Shown here: positions 1 through 6,384 of the stretch, piece after piece | Position numbering within the stretch: the stretch's first letter is position 1 | Layout of the letters: the number at the start of each line of letters is the position of its first letter | Assembly (NCBI GenBank): GCA_031266235.1 | Contig: JAISBJ010000051.1 | Coordinates: forward strand, 1-8,130 | DNA length: 8,130 nucleotides | Source of the DNA: Puniceicoccales bacterium | GTDB lineage: Bacteria > Verrucomicrobiota > Verrucomicrobiia > Opitutales > LL51 | Reading direction: 5' to 3' | Translations under genes and position numbers: made by a program | The notes under the pieces: model-generated | The model's database searches: none | The model's input: the letters and a program-made list of their open reading frames with translations, nothing else | What the model was told of the DNA's origin: nothing

Positions 1-2
1 TG

Positions 3-446
3 ATTATTATTTTTGTTAGTTTTCGGGCGCTCAGTGTTGACGAATTGCGTGGGGGATTGGCTCGAGGGTTACCTGTTTTTGCGCTTTTATGTGAGAAAGA
101 AGGGATGCAATTATGTGCTCTATGGGGGCAAATTTTTTCATTTTTTGCGATTATTACGTCACTGATCGGCGTATCTTTGACCACGGGGAATGCGCTTCAG
201 GATTGTTTTTCTGGGAAGTTGGCGAGCATTTTTCCGATCATTGTTACCGTCGGACTGCCCTTTGTCATTTCCGTTTATAATCCTTCCATTTTTATTCGGA
301 CGTTGGAATTTGCTGGGGGGATATTTCTTAATATTATTGCGGGGATTTTACCGCTTGTTGCGAAAATGCGGAATGAAAAGTTCCATTTGCTGGATTTTTT
401 CATGTTCGCCGGATTTTTATACGTACTTATCGTGACTGTCCTGTAA
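3..446 (+). CDS. tyrP: Aromatic amino acid permease (TyrP/Mtr, HAAAP-like), C-terminal part
   Basis: The frame is open to the left edge, so the gene begins outside the window and only the last 147 residues are present. A TTG at 45 is internal and not a convincing start. The protein is very hydrophobic, with about four membrane segments. They include FFAIITSLIGVSL, then IFPIIVTVGLPFVISVY, then LEFAGGIFLNIIAGILPLV, and a last helix FFMFAGFLYVLIVTVL that ends at the C-terminus. The 'ITSxxGVSL' helix followed by a long tail with 'P..F...LEFAGGI' resembles the end of the HAAAP family of proton-coupled tryptophan/tyrosine permeases of the inner membrane, also present in chlamydiae. Family assignment is by pattern memory, and substrate cannot be told from this half. 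It looks lower in GC than the lptD-argS cluster. It ends in TAA with no gene following on the same strand until lptD. Confidence 0.6.
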   Translation: MIIFVSFRALSVDELRGGLARGLPVFALLCEKEGMQLCALWGQIFSFFAIITSLIGVSLTTGNALQDCFSGKLASIFPIIVTVGLPFVISVYNPSIFIRTLEFAGGIFLNIIAGILPLVAKMRNEKFHLLDFFMFAGFLYVLIVTVL

Positions 447-512
447 GAAAATGGTGGGATTTTTCGATATTATTGAGTAAATTTCACCGTTTGTTGGGAA
501 AATAAAAAATGG

Positions 513-535
513 AAGGCTCAATTTACTGGGCTTTT
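513..535 (+). terminator. Weak possible terminator after the permease gene
   Basis: AAG-G-CTC (513-519) can pair with GGGCTT (528-533) around an eight-base loop, with one bulged G and one G-U pair, and the 3' side runs into a short T tract (532-535). This is the only hairpin plus T run seen in the 447-568 gap. It would end permease transcription before it runs antisense into the tRNA. The stem is short and the T tract is only about four to five bases. Confidence 0.3.
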
Positions 536-552
536 TCACGCACTCATTGTAA

Positions 553-568
553 TTTTTTTTAAAAAAAA
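553..568 (-). terminator. T8A8 palindrome directly 3' of tRNA-Val (likely U tract)
   Basis: Eight T (553-560) are followed by eight A (561-568), directly abutting the CCA end of the minus-strand tRNA. On the minus strand the transcript would read CCA followed by eight U, which is suitable for release after the structured tRNA. The symmetrical arrangement also gives an A/U hairpin or a U tract in either direction. Confidence 0.4.
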
Positions 569-645
569 TGGTGGGCGAGACAGGACTCGAACCTGCGACC
601 TACTGGGTGTAAACCAGCCGCTCTAACCAACTGAGCTACTCGCCC
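569..645 (-). tRNA. tRNA-Val (anticodon UAC), CCA encoded
   Basis: The reverse complement folds into a complete 77-nt cloverleaf. Acceptor GGGCGAG pairs with CTCGCCC (seven pairs), followed by discriminator A and genomic CCA. The D arm is GCTC/GAGC around AGTTGGTTA. The anticodon stem GCTGG/CCAGT closes the seven-base loop TTTACAC, which gives anticodon UAC, reading GUA and by wobble other Val codons. The variable loop is AGGTC. The T arm GCAGG/CCTGT carries TTCGAGT. All conserved positions look normal. It lies alone on the minus strand between two plus-strand genes. No strong promoter was found for it in 646-730. A TAAAAT at about 669-674 on the minus strand is a possible -10 without a good -35. 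Confidence 0.97.
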
Positions 646-729
646 CAAAATCTAAAATGTAGCCTAGGATTTTACTCGAAAAATCAAGTGAAAAATTGTG
701 TTTTTTGAGGCGGATTGCGTGGCGCGGGC

Positions 730-811
730 CGGGGCAAAAGCCGCGCGCAAAGCGCGCAAAAGCAATAAATTGCTTTTCAAGGAGCTGGAAGCTCCTTGGG
801 CTTTTGCCCCG
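730..811. repeat. Perfect nested-palindrome cloverleaf (13-bp stem, three hairpin arms)
   Basis: CGGGGCAAAAGCC (730-742) is the exact reverse complement of 799-811. Between them lie three perfect hairpins placed end to end. Arm 1 is GCGCGC-AAA-GCGCGC (743-757). Arm 2 is AAAAGCAAT-AA-ATTGCTTTT (758-777). Arm 3 is CAAGGAGCT-GGA-AGCTCCTTG (778-798). No base is left over at any junction, so 74 of 82 bases are paired and the whole forms a four-way junction. The tRNA arm lengths and conserved bases are absent, so it is not a tRNA. It sits in the spacer between tRNA-Val and lptD. Because the arms are palindromic it can fold on either DNA strand or as RNA from either direction. It could be a dispersed mobile palindromic element, a structured leader or terminator, or a protein-bound cruciform. 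The sequence does not tell which. Pairing is directly seen and function is unknown. Confidence 0.9.
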
Positions 812-842
812 TTCGCTCAGCCATTTTCGATACTGGGGCAAT

Positions 843-849
843 AAAAGGA
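843..849 (+). promoter_or_regulatory. Ribosome binding site AAAAGGA, spaced for an out-of-frame ATG at 856
   Basis: AAAAGGA lies six bases before ATG 856-858, an ideal spacing. That ATG opens a 34-codon frame ending at 960 (TAA), not the lptD frame, which is one base displaced. The lptD frame itself has a stop at 842-844, so its start must lie downstream. No comparable site precedes the TTG at 869 or the GTG at 890. The site therefore points either to a one-base lesion near 861-870 or to an unusual lptD start. Confidence 0.5.
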
Positions 850-868
850 TTGTCAATGGCGAAAAAGT

Positions 869-2911
869 TTGAAGATCATCGGCAGTGCCGTGAAAATATT
901 CCACCCATCGATTATTTTTCTATATTTTTGTTCCCTTGTAATAGCGGCGGAGGATGGTAAAGAACGTGCGAAAATTATGTTTAATGGCATAGAAGTGGAG
1001 GCTGGGCGCATTTCCTTTGCCGACTCCACCGTTCGCGCCGAGGGGGATGTGTCCATCGCTAGCGGGGATTTTTACGCCCGATGTGGGGAGGTCGAGTGCG
1101 ACACGGCGAGCAAAGATATCAGCGCGCGGGAGGTCAATTTAGCTATTGGCGAAGTCTACATTTCATCGGAGCGGGCCAAATTTTCCCAGGAACAGATCGC
1201 GGTCGATGGCGCTCACGTGGGCGTAAATTTAGGTCTAGCGGGGGTGGTTCCGCAGCTAGACGCGAAGGCGATCACCTACGATCGGGCGAAGAAGTGGGCG
1301 GTGGCGAGGAATGTCCGGCTCAAAATCGGGAAGGTACCGATCATGGGCCTGCCCTATTTGGCGCTGGGCGACTGGGTGCGCTACATGGATATGCGTTTGG
1401 ACGCGGGCCACACTTCGCGGTTGGGGGCCTACGCGCGGAGCGAAATTTGTTACAATATTTACGAAAATTTATCACTTGGAGCGCTATTGGACGTTTACGG
1501 GAAGCGCGGCGTTTTACTGGGTCCGGTGCTGAAAATCGACGCGGAAGGCGAGTGTGTGCAGGGGCAGGCGCAGCTGCGGTCGGGATTCATTGCGGATCGC
1601 GGGGACCGCGGAAAAGATGTCGACGGCGAAGAAATTAGCAAGCGCCGCTGGTTTATCGACGGCAGGCAAAATTACCATTTCGAGCAACGCATCGACGTCA
1701 TTTCCGACTTCCTATGGGCGAGCGATGGGCGTATCGAGCGGGATTTTCGGCCGGATTGGTGCGAGGAGTGGGACGTGCGCGACTCCTTTGGCGAGCTCGA
1801 TTACCGCGGGCGGAACGATTTGTGGACGGCCTTCACGCGCGTCAAAATGAACCGCTACCAGACGTTTCCGCAGCAAATTCCCTCCCTGCGCTACGAGCGA
1901 TTCCCCACGGAAATTTTCGACTCCGACTGCTACTATTTCGGCTACATCGACGTCTCGCGCCAGAGGTGGAAGCGTAAAAAAATGGCAAATTCTGGGCAAC
2001 GGAAGGCGATCGAGCTCAACCGCCTGGACAGCTATTGGGGCATCCATCGGCCGACGGAGCTGGCTAGCGGCATCAATTTTACGCCGCTGGTGGGCGGGAA
2101 GTGGACACACTATGGCGGCGAGGGCGACCGACTATTGGGCGAGTTGGGATTCGATTTTGGCGCGAATTTTTACGGAATTTACCCCCAGCGCGTGGCCTGT
2201 TTGCGGGCGAAGGAATGGCGGCACACCCTGCGTCCAATTGTAAAATATCGTTACATTTCTCCGGCCAGCAAGCGCACGGCGAAACCCATCGACGGGAAGC
2301 GGAAAAATGATTTTCTACCCTGCATCGACCTAGCGGAAATGCGCCACGTGGACGATTTGCGGGAGCGGAGTGTGCTGCGGCTGGGCCTGGAAAATGATTG
2401 CTTTGCCAAGAGCGAAAAGGGGAAATTTCGCAAGATCGCTTCACTAGATTTTTACCAAGATTTCCGTTTCAGACGGCCGCTCGATAGCGACTCGGAGCGG
2501 GAGAAAACGCTTTCGGATTTTTACATATTTTCGACATTCAGTCCGCGCCATTGGCTCGATTTTGGCCTTTACTCGCGCGTGAATTGGCGGAAATTTTCGG
2601 TGCCGGAAGTCAACGGCGAAGTGAATTTTATCAGCGGCGACCTCTGGCGTTTGGGTCTCGGCGCGCGGTTTTTGCAGCACCGCTTCAATCAATTTAATGT
2701 AAATTTTTGCTTCCAATTTAACGACATTTCGAGCATCAATTTGGGGGCGCAAATCGACGCGAAGCGCGGAAAATTTTTGGCGTTCGAGGTGGGCTACAAG
2801 ACGCGTTGGGCGGGCGTTTGGGATGTGCAAATTTTTTGTAAAATCAAGAATCGTTCCAGCCGCGACAGTCGCTTTCAGCCGGGATTTGCGATTGATTTAA
2901 TGCGGTGGTGA
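869..2911 (+). CDS. lptD: LPS-assembly outer-membrane protein LptD (OstA)
   Basis: LptD forms the outer-membrane barrel that, plugged by LptE, inserts LPS into the outer leaflet. The 680-residue product starts with a hydrophobic segment ending VIAA|ED at about residue 27, a probable Sec signal peptide. An OstA/LptA-like beta-jellyroll follows (about 35-150; 'VRAEGDVSIASGDFYARCGEVECD'-type repeats). At 155-170 comes K-VPIMGLPYLALGDWV, equal to the family's 'P.f.lPYl..p' turn. Next are GHTSRLGAYAR (180-190) and DVYGKRGVLLGP (208-219), matching the LptD barrel entry 'G...S...G......Y......D.t..Y....G'. The rest is amphipathic beta-rich sequence ending in a terminal aromatic (MRW), as for outer-membrane barrels. 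The length is slightly below E. coli LptD (about 780). The start is uncertain: TTG 869 gives the longest frame, GTG 890 also leaves a good signal peptide, and the best ATG (856) is out of frame. The stop codon overlaps the miaA ATG by one base, which suggests translational coupling. Confidence 0.85.
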   Translation: MKIIGSAVKIFHPSIIFLYFCSLVIAAEDGKERAKIMFNGIEVEAGRISFADSTVRAEGDVSIASGDFYARCGEVECDTASKDISAREVNLAIGEVYISSERAKFSQEQIAVDGAHVGVNLGLAGVVPQLDAKAITYDRAKKWAVARNVRLKIGKVPIMGLPYLALGDWVRYMDMRLDAGHTSRLGAYARSEICYNIYENLSLGALLDVYGKRGVLLGPVLKIDAEGECVQGQAQLRSGFIADRGDRGKDVDGEEISKRRWFIDGRQNYHFEQRIDVISDFLWASDGRIERDFRPDWCEEWDVRDSFGELDYRGRNDLWTAFTRVKMNRYQTFPQQIPSLRYERFPTEIFDSDCYYFGYIDVSRQRWKRKKMANSGQRKAIELNRLDSYWGIHRPTELASGINFTPLVGGKWTHYGGEGDRLLGELGFDFGANFYGIYPQRVACLRAKEWRHTLRPIVKYRYISPASKRTAKPIDGKRKNDFLPCIDLAEMRHVDDLRERSVLRLGLENDCFAKSEKGKFRKIASLDFYQDFRFRRPLDSDSEREKTLSDFYIFSTFSPRHWLDFGLYSRVNWRKFSVPEVNGEVNFISGDLWRLGLGARFLQHRFNQFNVNFCFQFNDISSINLGAQIDAKRGKFLAFEVGYKTRWAGVWDVQIFCKIKNRSSRDSRFQPGFAIDLMRW

Positions 2912-3861
2912 TGGAATTTTTGCCCCGATTGTGGTTTTTGGTCGGGAGTACGGCCGCCGGAAAAACGGCTCTGTCAGTGGAGTTGGCGCGCTTTCTCGAC
3001 GCGGAAATTTTGTCCTGCGACTCGGTGCAAGTCTACCGCGGCGCCGACGTGGGTTCCGGAAAAATAACGCCCGAAGAAATGGCGGACATCCCCCACCATG
3101 GCCTGGATTTGTGCGGCCCCGACACGGCGTTTGACGTCGGACAGTACGCCGAATATGCCTCGCCAATTGTCAAACAAATGCAAGAAAAATGTAAAAATCT
3201 CCTCGTCGTCGGCGGAGCGGGATTTTAGCTTAAATCTTTTTTTACATCCGTCAACGACTCGATTATCGTTCCCGAAAATATTCGGCGGGAGGTGCGGGAG
3301 CTGTACGCGCGCTCTGGGTTAGCGGGTTTGCAGCGGGAAATCGCCGCCTATGGGCCCACCGATTTCAACCATTCTGACTGGCAAAATCCGCGGCGCTTGC
3401 TGAATGTTCTGGCCAAACAACGAACAATTGGGCAGTCGCAGGCGGAAGTCAAGCAAAATTTTATGCAAAAAATTTGCCCCTTTGCTCCGTTTCCTCGCCA
3501 AGTCATTCTTTTGGAGCGCGATCCGGAGTCGCTGAAGCGGCGAATTGAGCGGCGGACGGAGGCGATGTTGCGCGGAGGGCTGATCGAAGAAGTAAAAAAT
3601 TTGGAAAAAATGTGTTTATCGCTGGCGAATGCGATCGGCTATCGGGAGGTGCGGGCTTACTTGGATGGCGGCCAAAAAATGGCGCTGGAGGAGTTAAAAC
3701 AGACGATCGTTGCGGCGACGCTCAGGCTTGTAAAAAAACAGAAAACGTGGTTCCGAAAACAAATTCCGATCCATTGCTCCGTGAATTTAGATGCCCGGCC
3801 GGCGCACGAAAGTTTTGACTTTATCCGTTCATTTTGTAAGAACAGTGGCCTATGGATTTGA
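2911..3861 (+). pseudogene. miaA: tRNA dimethylallyltransferase MiaA, interrupted by one in-frame TAG
   Basis: MiaA transfers a dimethylallyl group to the N6 of A37 in tRNAs that read U-starting codons. From ATG 2911 the frame reads 105 residues, hits TAG at 3226-3228 (codon 106), then continues in the same frame to TGA at 3859-3861, 316 codons in all and the usual length. The first part has the P-loop GSTAAGKT (12-19), the catalytic-Asp region SCDSVQVYRG (D37), HHGLDL, and VVGGAGF just before the stop. After it come LKSFF, ERDPESLKRRIERR (about 202-215), ANAIGYREV (about 239-247) and KKQKTWFRKQ (about 264-274), all family hallmarks. The family has Tyr at the stop position (GGtGxY), so TAT or TAC to TAG explains the break. 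No other damage is visible. It could be a recent pseudogene, a suppressed or recoded amber codon, or a sequence error. In-frame GTG codons at 2905 and 2908 are alternative starts. The separate open pieces are 2905-3228 and 3229-3861. Confidence 0.85.
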
Positions 3862-4385
3862 AGGTCGCGGAGTTTTTGGCGGGGTTGGCGCTCGTGTTTT
3901 GCGGGAGTTCTCTGGTTTTTCGGACGGAGTTTTGCGAGTATCTTTTGCGGAAATTTTTACGCTCGGAAGCCGCCAATACGCTGACATTTTCCGTTGCTGG
4001 AGCTTGGTTTTTGGGCCATGTATTGACGCTCGGCGAATCCGATTTTGGGCAGTACAAGTATTTATTTTTTATTTTTTTCTTGACTATCATACTCGTTTCG
4101 CTTTCTAAAATCCGTGATTTTTTATCGGTTCGCGGCGCGGCTATTTTAGCGCTCCTCGCGGCGAATGAGCTCCTCAAGGCGGCCTACATGCAGCCCCGCG
4201 TTTCGCGTCTCGTCTTGGTCGCGTTCATTTACGCGGCGATCGTGGCGGGGATGATTTTCGGAGGGTGGCCTTACAAGGGTCGCGATTTCGTCGATTTTCT
4301 ATTTTTACATCCGACGCGCCCGCGATTGTGCGGTTTTGGGGCGACGGGCTATGGAATTTTGTTGCTGACGACTTTATTTTGGTAA
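3852..4385 (+). CDS. Unrecognised multi-pass membrane protein
   Basis: The 177-residue product is predicted by eye to have about six hydrophobic segments, roughly at residues 6-23, 44-60, 69-85, 94-111, 119-136 and 160-176, so it is probably an inner-membrane protein. Short charged stretches separate them (RKFLRSEA, SKIRD, QPRVSR, YKGRD). I do not recognise a family or catalytic motif. The ATG lies ten bases inside the end of miaA, and the TAA is 14 bases before argS, so it is very likely co-translated in the lptD-miaA-argS cluster. No signal peptide is distinguishable from the first helix. Codon choice and GC look like those of its neighbours, which supports it as a real coding gene and not a shadow of miaA. 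Confidence 0.75.
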   Translation: MDLKVAEFLAGLALVFCGSSLVFRTEFCEYLLRKFLRSEAANTLTFSVAGAWFLGHVLTLGESDFGQYKYLFFIFFLTIILVSLSKIRDFLSVRGAAILALLAANELLKAAYMQPRVSRLVLVAFIYAAIVAGMIFGGWPYKGRDFVDFLFLHPTRPRLCGFGATGYGILLLTTLFW

Positions 4386-4399
4386 ATGGAAAGTAAAAA

Positions 4400-6157
4400 A
4401 TGGAAGCAGACTGGATAGATGTAAAGAAAAAATTGGGGGAAATTTTTTACGAAATTTCACAAAATATGGGCGAATTTGATGCCGATTTTAATCCGGAAGT
4501 GCGCGTAGCGGAGCCACATTTCGGTGATTTTCAAGTCAATGGCGTTCTAAGTTTTGCGAAAAAAAATAAAAAAAATCCGCACGAATTGGGAAAAAAATTG
4601 TTGACAAAGGCCCAACGTTCAAAACATTTGGCGACGTGTTCTTTGGAATTGTCGGGGCCCGGCTTCGTCAATATTCGCCTGACGCCGGAGTTTTTGCGGC
4701 AATGGGCGCGCTATTTTTGTGGGCGCTGCGATTTCAGTCGGAGGCTCGAAGGGCGGACGATCGTCGTCGATTATTCCTCGCCAAACACTGCAAAACAGAT
4801 GCATGTCGGCCATTTGCGTTCGATGATTATTGGCGAAGCGATCCAGCGGCTGCTGCGATTTTGCGGGGCGAACGTGATCCGCGACAACCACCTCGGGGAT
4901 TGGGGCACGCAGTTTGGCATCCTCATTATGGCGATCAAGCGCGCGGGAATCGACGTCGCCGCGATGGATCCCGAAACCGCGCTCGATGAATTTGAGCGGA
5001 TTTACAAAGAGGGCGTCGCTTTGACAAAATATGATGAAAAATTTTTAAACAATGCCCGCAGGGAATTAGTGGCGTTGCAGGGGGGCGACCCGGAAAATAG
5101 GGCCATTTGGGAGGCGATCAACGGCGCGTCCTACCGGGCTTTCGAGGAAATTTACGGGCAAATGGGGATTGCCTTTGACTGCGTCCTCGGGGAGTCGTTT
5201 TACCGCGATCAAACCGACCGCGTCTGCGATGAGTTGGAATCCTTGAAAATTGCCGAGAAAAATCAGGGGGCGCTGGTCGCATTCCACCGGGATCACGGGC
5301 GCTTCAAGGATCAGCCGTTCCTCATCCGCAAATCCGATGGTGCCACAAATTACGCGACGACGGACCTCGCCACCGTGCTTTACCGCCACGAAACATTTCA
5401 CGCCGACGGGATGATTTACGTGACCGATGGGCGGCAGCAGGACCATTTTCAGCAGCTATTTTTGACCGTTGAGCGCTGGTTTTCGGCAAAAAATATTCCC
5501 CTTCCGGAGCTGAAACACGTTTGGTTCGGGACCGTGCTTGGGGAAGACGGGCGTGCGATTCGGACGCGTTCCGGCGAGTCGATCAAGTTGAAGCAGCTCA
5601 TCGGGGAGGGCGTGGCGCGGGCGTCGGCGATCGTGGCCCAAAAAAATCCGTCCCTCGGGGAGGTGGAGCGGGAAAAAATTGCGCGGGTAGTGGGGATCGG
5701 CGCGATAAAGTACGCGGATTTGTCGCAAAATCGCACCAACGATTACCTGTTTTCCTGGGACAAAATGCTTTCCTTTGACGGCAACACGGCGCCCTATTTG
5801 TTGTACGCGATAGCTAGGATTTATGCGCTTTTTCAGAGGCTCGGAGTGACGTCCGGCGGGGAATATTTACCGGAAAATATGGCTATTTTTTCGACGGCCG
5901 AGGAACTTTCGCTGGCGCGCAAACTGGTTCATTTTCCGAGCGTCATCGGCCAGGCATTGGAGGATTTGCGACCACACTATTTGTGTACCTATTTGTTTGA
6001 ATTGGCGAGCGAATTTTCATCATTTTACAATGCGGATCGCATGATTGGCGTGGCGCCCGATATCCTCGAAAAGCGTTTATTACTCTGCCGATTTACGCTA
6101 TACGTCCTCGAAACGGGGCTTGATCTTTTGGGGATTGAGACGTTGGAGCGGATGTGA
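4400..6157 (+). CDS. argS: Arginyl-tRNA synthetase (class I)
   Basis: This enzyme charges tRNA-Arg with arginine in the cytosol using ATP. The 585-residue product has the family's full length and order. The N-terminal tRNA D-loop binding domain includes FGDFQVNGVLSFAKK and then GPGFVNIRL. The class I signature is SSPNTAKQMHVGHLRS, with HVGH at 135-138. A following DNHLGDWGTQFG is typical of ArgS. The catalytic domain has YATTDLATVLYR and YVTDGRQQDHFQQLF. The second ATP-binding loop is GEDGRAIRTRSGE (381-393), lacking a strict KMSK as in many bacterial ArgS. The C-terminal anticodon-binding DALR domain carries APYLLYAIARIYALF and ends LLGIETLERM. A GGAAAG ribosome binding site at 4388-4393 lies six bases before the ATG, supporting this start. 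It is the last gene of the compact cluster. No lesion is seen. Confidence 0.97.
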   Translation: MEADWIDVKKKLGEIFYEISQNMGEFDADFNPEVRVAEPHFGDFQVNGVLSFAKKNKKNPHELGKKLLTKAQRSKHLATCSLELSGPGFVNIRLTPEFLRQWARYFCGRCDFSRRLEGRTIVVDYSSPNTAKQMHVGHLRSMIIGEAIQRLLRFCGANVIRDNHLGDWGTQFGILIMAIKRAGIDVAAMDPETALDEFERIYKEGVALTKYDEKFLNNARRELVALQGGDPENRAIWEAINGASYRAFEEIYGQMGIAFDCVLGESFYRDQTDRVCDELESLKIAEKNQGALVAFHRDHGRFKDQPFLIRKSDGATNYATTDLATVLYRHETFHADGMIYVTDGRQQDHFQQLFLTVERWFSAKNIPLPELKHVWFGTVLGEDGRAIRTRSGESIKLKQLIGEGVARASAIVAQKNPSLGEVEREKIARVVGIGAIKYADLSQNRTNDYLFSWDKMLSFDGNTAPYLLYAIARIYALFQRLGVTSGGEYLPENMAIFSTAEELSLARKLVHFPSVIGQALEDLRPHYLCTYLFELASEFSSFYNADRMIGVAPDILEKRLLLCRFTLYVLETGLDLLGIETLERM

Positions 6158-6267
6158 TATTTACAAAAATTTAATGTAATTTTCATCGTTTTGCGATATA
6201 AATTATCTTATCAGAGAGGCAAAAAAAATTAATATAAAAAATATTTGATTTAAAATCAAAAAAATGT

Positions 6268-6296
6268 TTGACAAAGTTGAAAATAGGCGCAAGACT
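6268..6296 (+). promoter_or_regulatory. Possible sigma-70 promoter before xerD
   Basis: A perfect TTGACA (6268-6273) is followed after 17 bases by AAGACT (6291-6296), which keeps the important A at position 2 and T at position 6 of a -10 box but matches only three of six. Transcription would begin near 6303, just before the hairpin at 6306-6330. The -35 is strong and the -10 is weak, so an activator or a coincidence is possible. Confidence 0.4.
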
Positions 6297-6305
6297 AGAG
6301 GCAGA

Positions 6306-6330
6306 GGGAGGGGCACGCAGTGCACTTCCT
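6306..6330 (+). other. GC-rich hairpin in the xerD leader
   Basis: GGGAGGGGCAC (6306-6316) pairs with GTGCACTTCCT (6320-6330) around the triloop GCA. This gives an eleven-position stem with two G-U pairs and one G-A mismatch. It stands out in AT-rich surroundings. A purine-rich GGAGG (6307-6311) that could act as a ribosome binding site is buried in the stem. It may be the 5' domain of a leader or small RNA ending at the T run near 6368. Confidence 0.45.
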
Positions 6331-6335
6331 AATGG

Positions 6336-6368
6336 AAAAATATTTTACAATATTTTTAATTTTTTTTT
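6336..6368 (+). terminator. AT hairpin plus T9: possible terminator or attenuator
   Basis: AAAAATATT (6336-6344) is an exact inverted repeat of AATATTTTT (6349-6357) around TTAC, followed by AA and nine T (6360-6368). The layout is that of an intrinsic terminator, but the stem has no G-C pair and would be weak. It lies 16 bases upstream of xerD and downstream of the possible promoter. It could end argS read-through, define a small RNA, or attenuate xerD. Confidence 0.4.
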
Positions 6369-6384
6369 AAATTAGGGTGCCGCA

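Larger units (their letters stand above)
6158..6384. other. AT-rich spacer between argS and xerD
   Basis: This 227-bp stretch has no substantial gene. The first 110 bases are almost wholly A and T, including a 17-base palindrome TTTGATTTAAAATCAAA (6244-6260) and a TATAAA at 6197-6202 without a clear partner. After it come a TTGACA box, a GC-rich hairpin, and an AT hairpin with a T9 run, described separately. A 12-codon frame from ATG 6332 to TAA 6370 (MEKYFTIFLIFF) overlaps the AT hairpin and may be chance. No clear plus-strand terminator immediately follows argS. Confidence 0.6.

Noticed and set aside
509..562. 17-codon open frame after the permease (MEGSIYWAF...)
   Set aside because: No ribosome binding site, and it overlaps the weak terminator hairpin; a frame this short is expected by chance.
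730..811. Degenerate tRNA gene
   Set aside because: The arm lengths (13, 6, 9, 9 bp), loops of two or three bases, and lack of GTTC or anticodon-loop bases do not fit a tRNA.
861..867. Slippery GAAAAAG run as a programmed -1 frameshift before lptD
   Set aside because: A -1 shift from ATG 856 would not enter the lptD frame; a +1 shift is required, and no typical +1 signal is visible.
1081..1638. 185-codon plus-strand open frame inside lptD
   Set aside because: It is a shifted frame of lptD; the product is Gly/Arg-rich and lacks any domain, while the lptD frame carries family motifs through the same stretch.
1712..2110. Long open frame on the minus strand inside lptD
   Set aside because: It lies antisense to clear LptD coding sequence, the product is Pro/Arg-rich with no recognisable domain, and it is a usual by-product of GC-rich codons.
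3821..4177. Minus-strand open frame opposite the membrane protein gene
   Set aside because: Low-complexity Lys/Ser-rich product, no start signal, and the opposite strand fits the operon layout.
6158..6384. A dif site next to xerD
   Set aside because: No 28-base pair of half-sites with the usual Xer-arm pattern was recognised; Xer genes are often far from dif.
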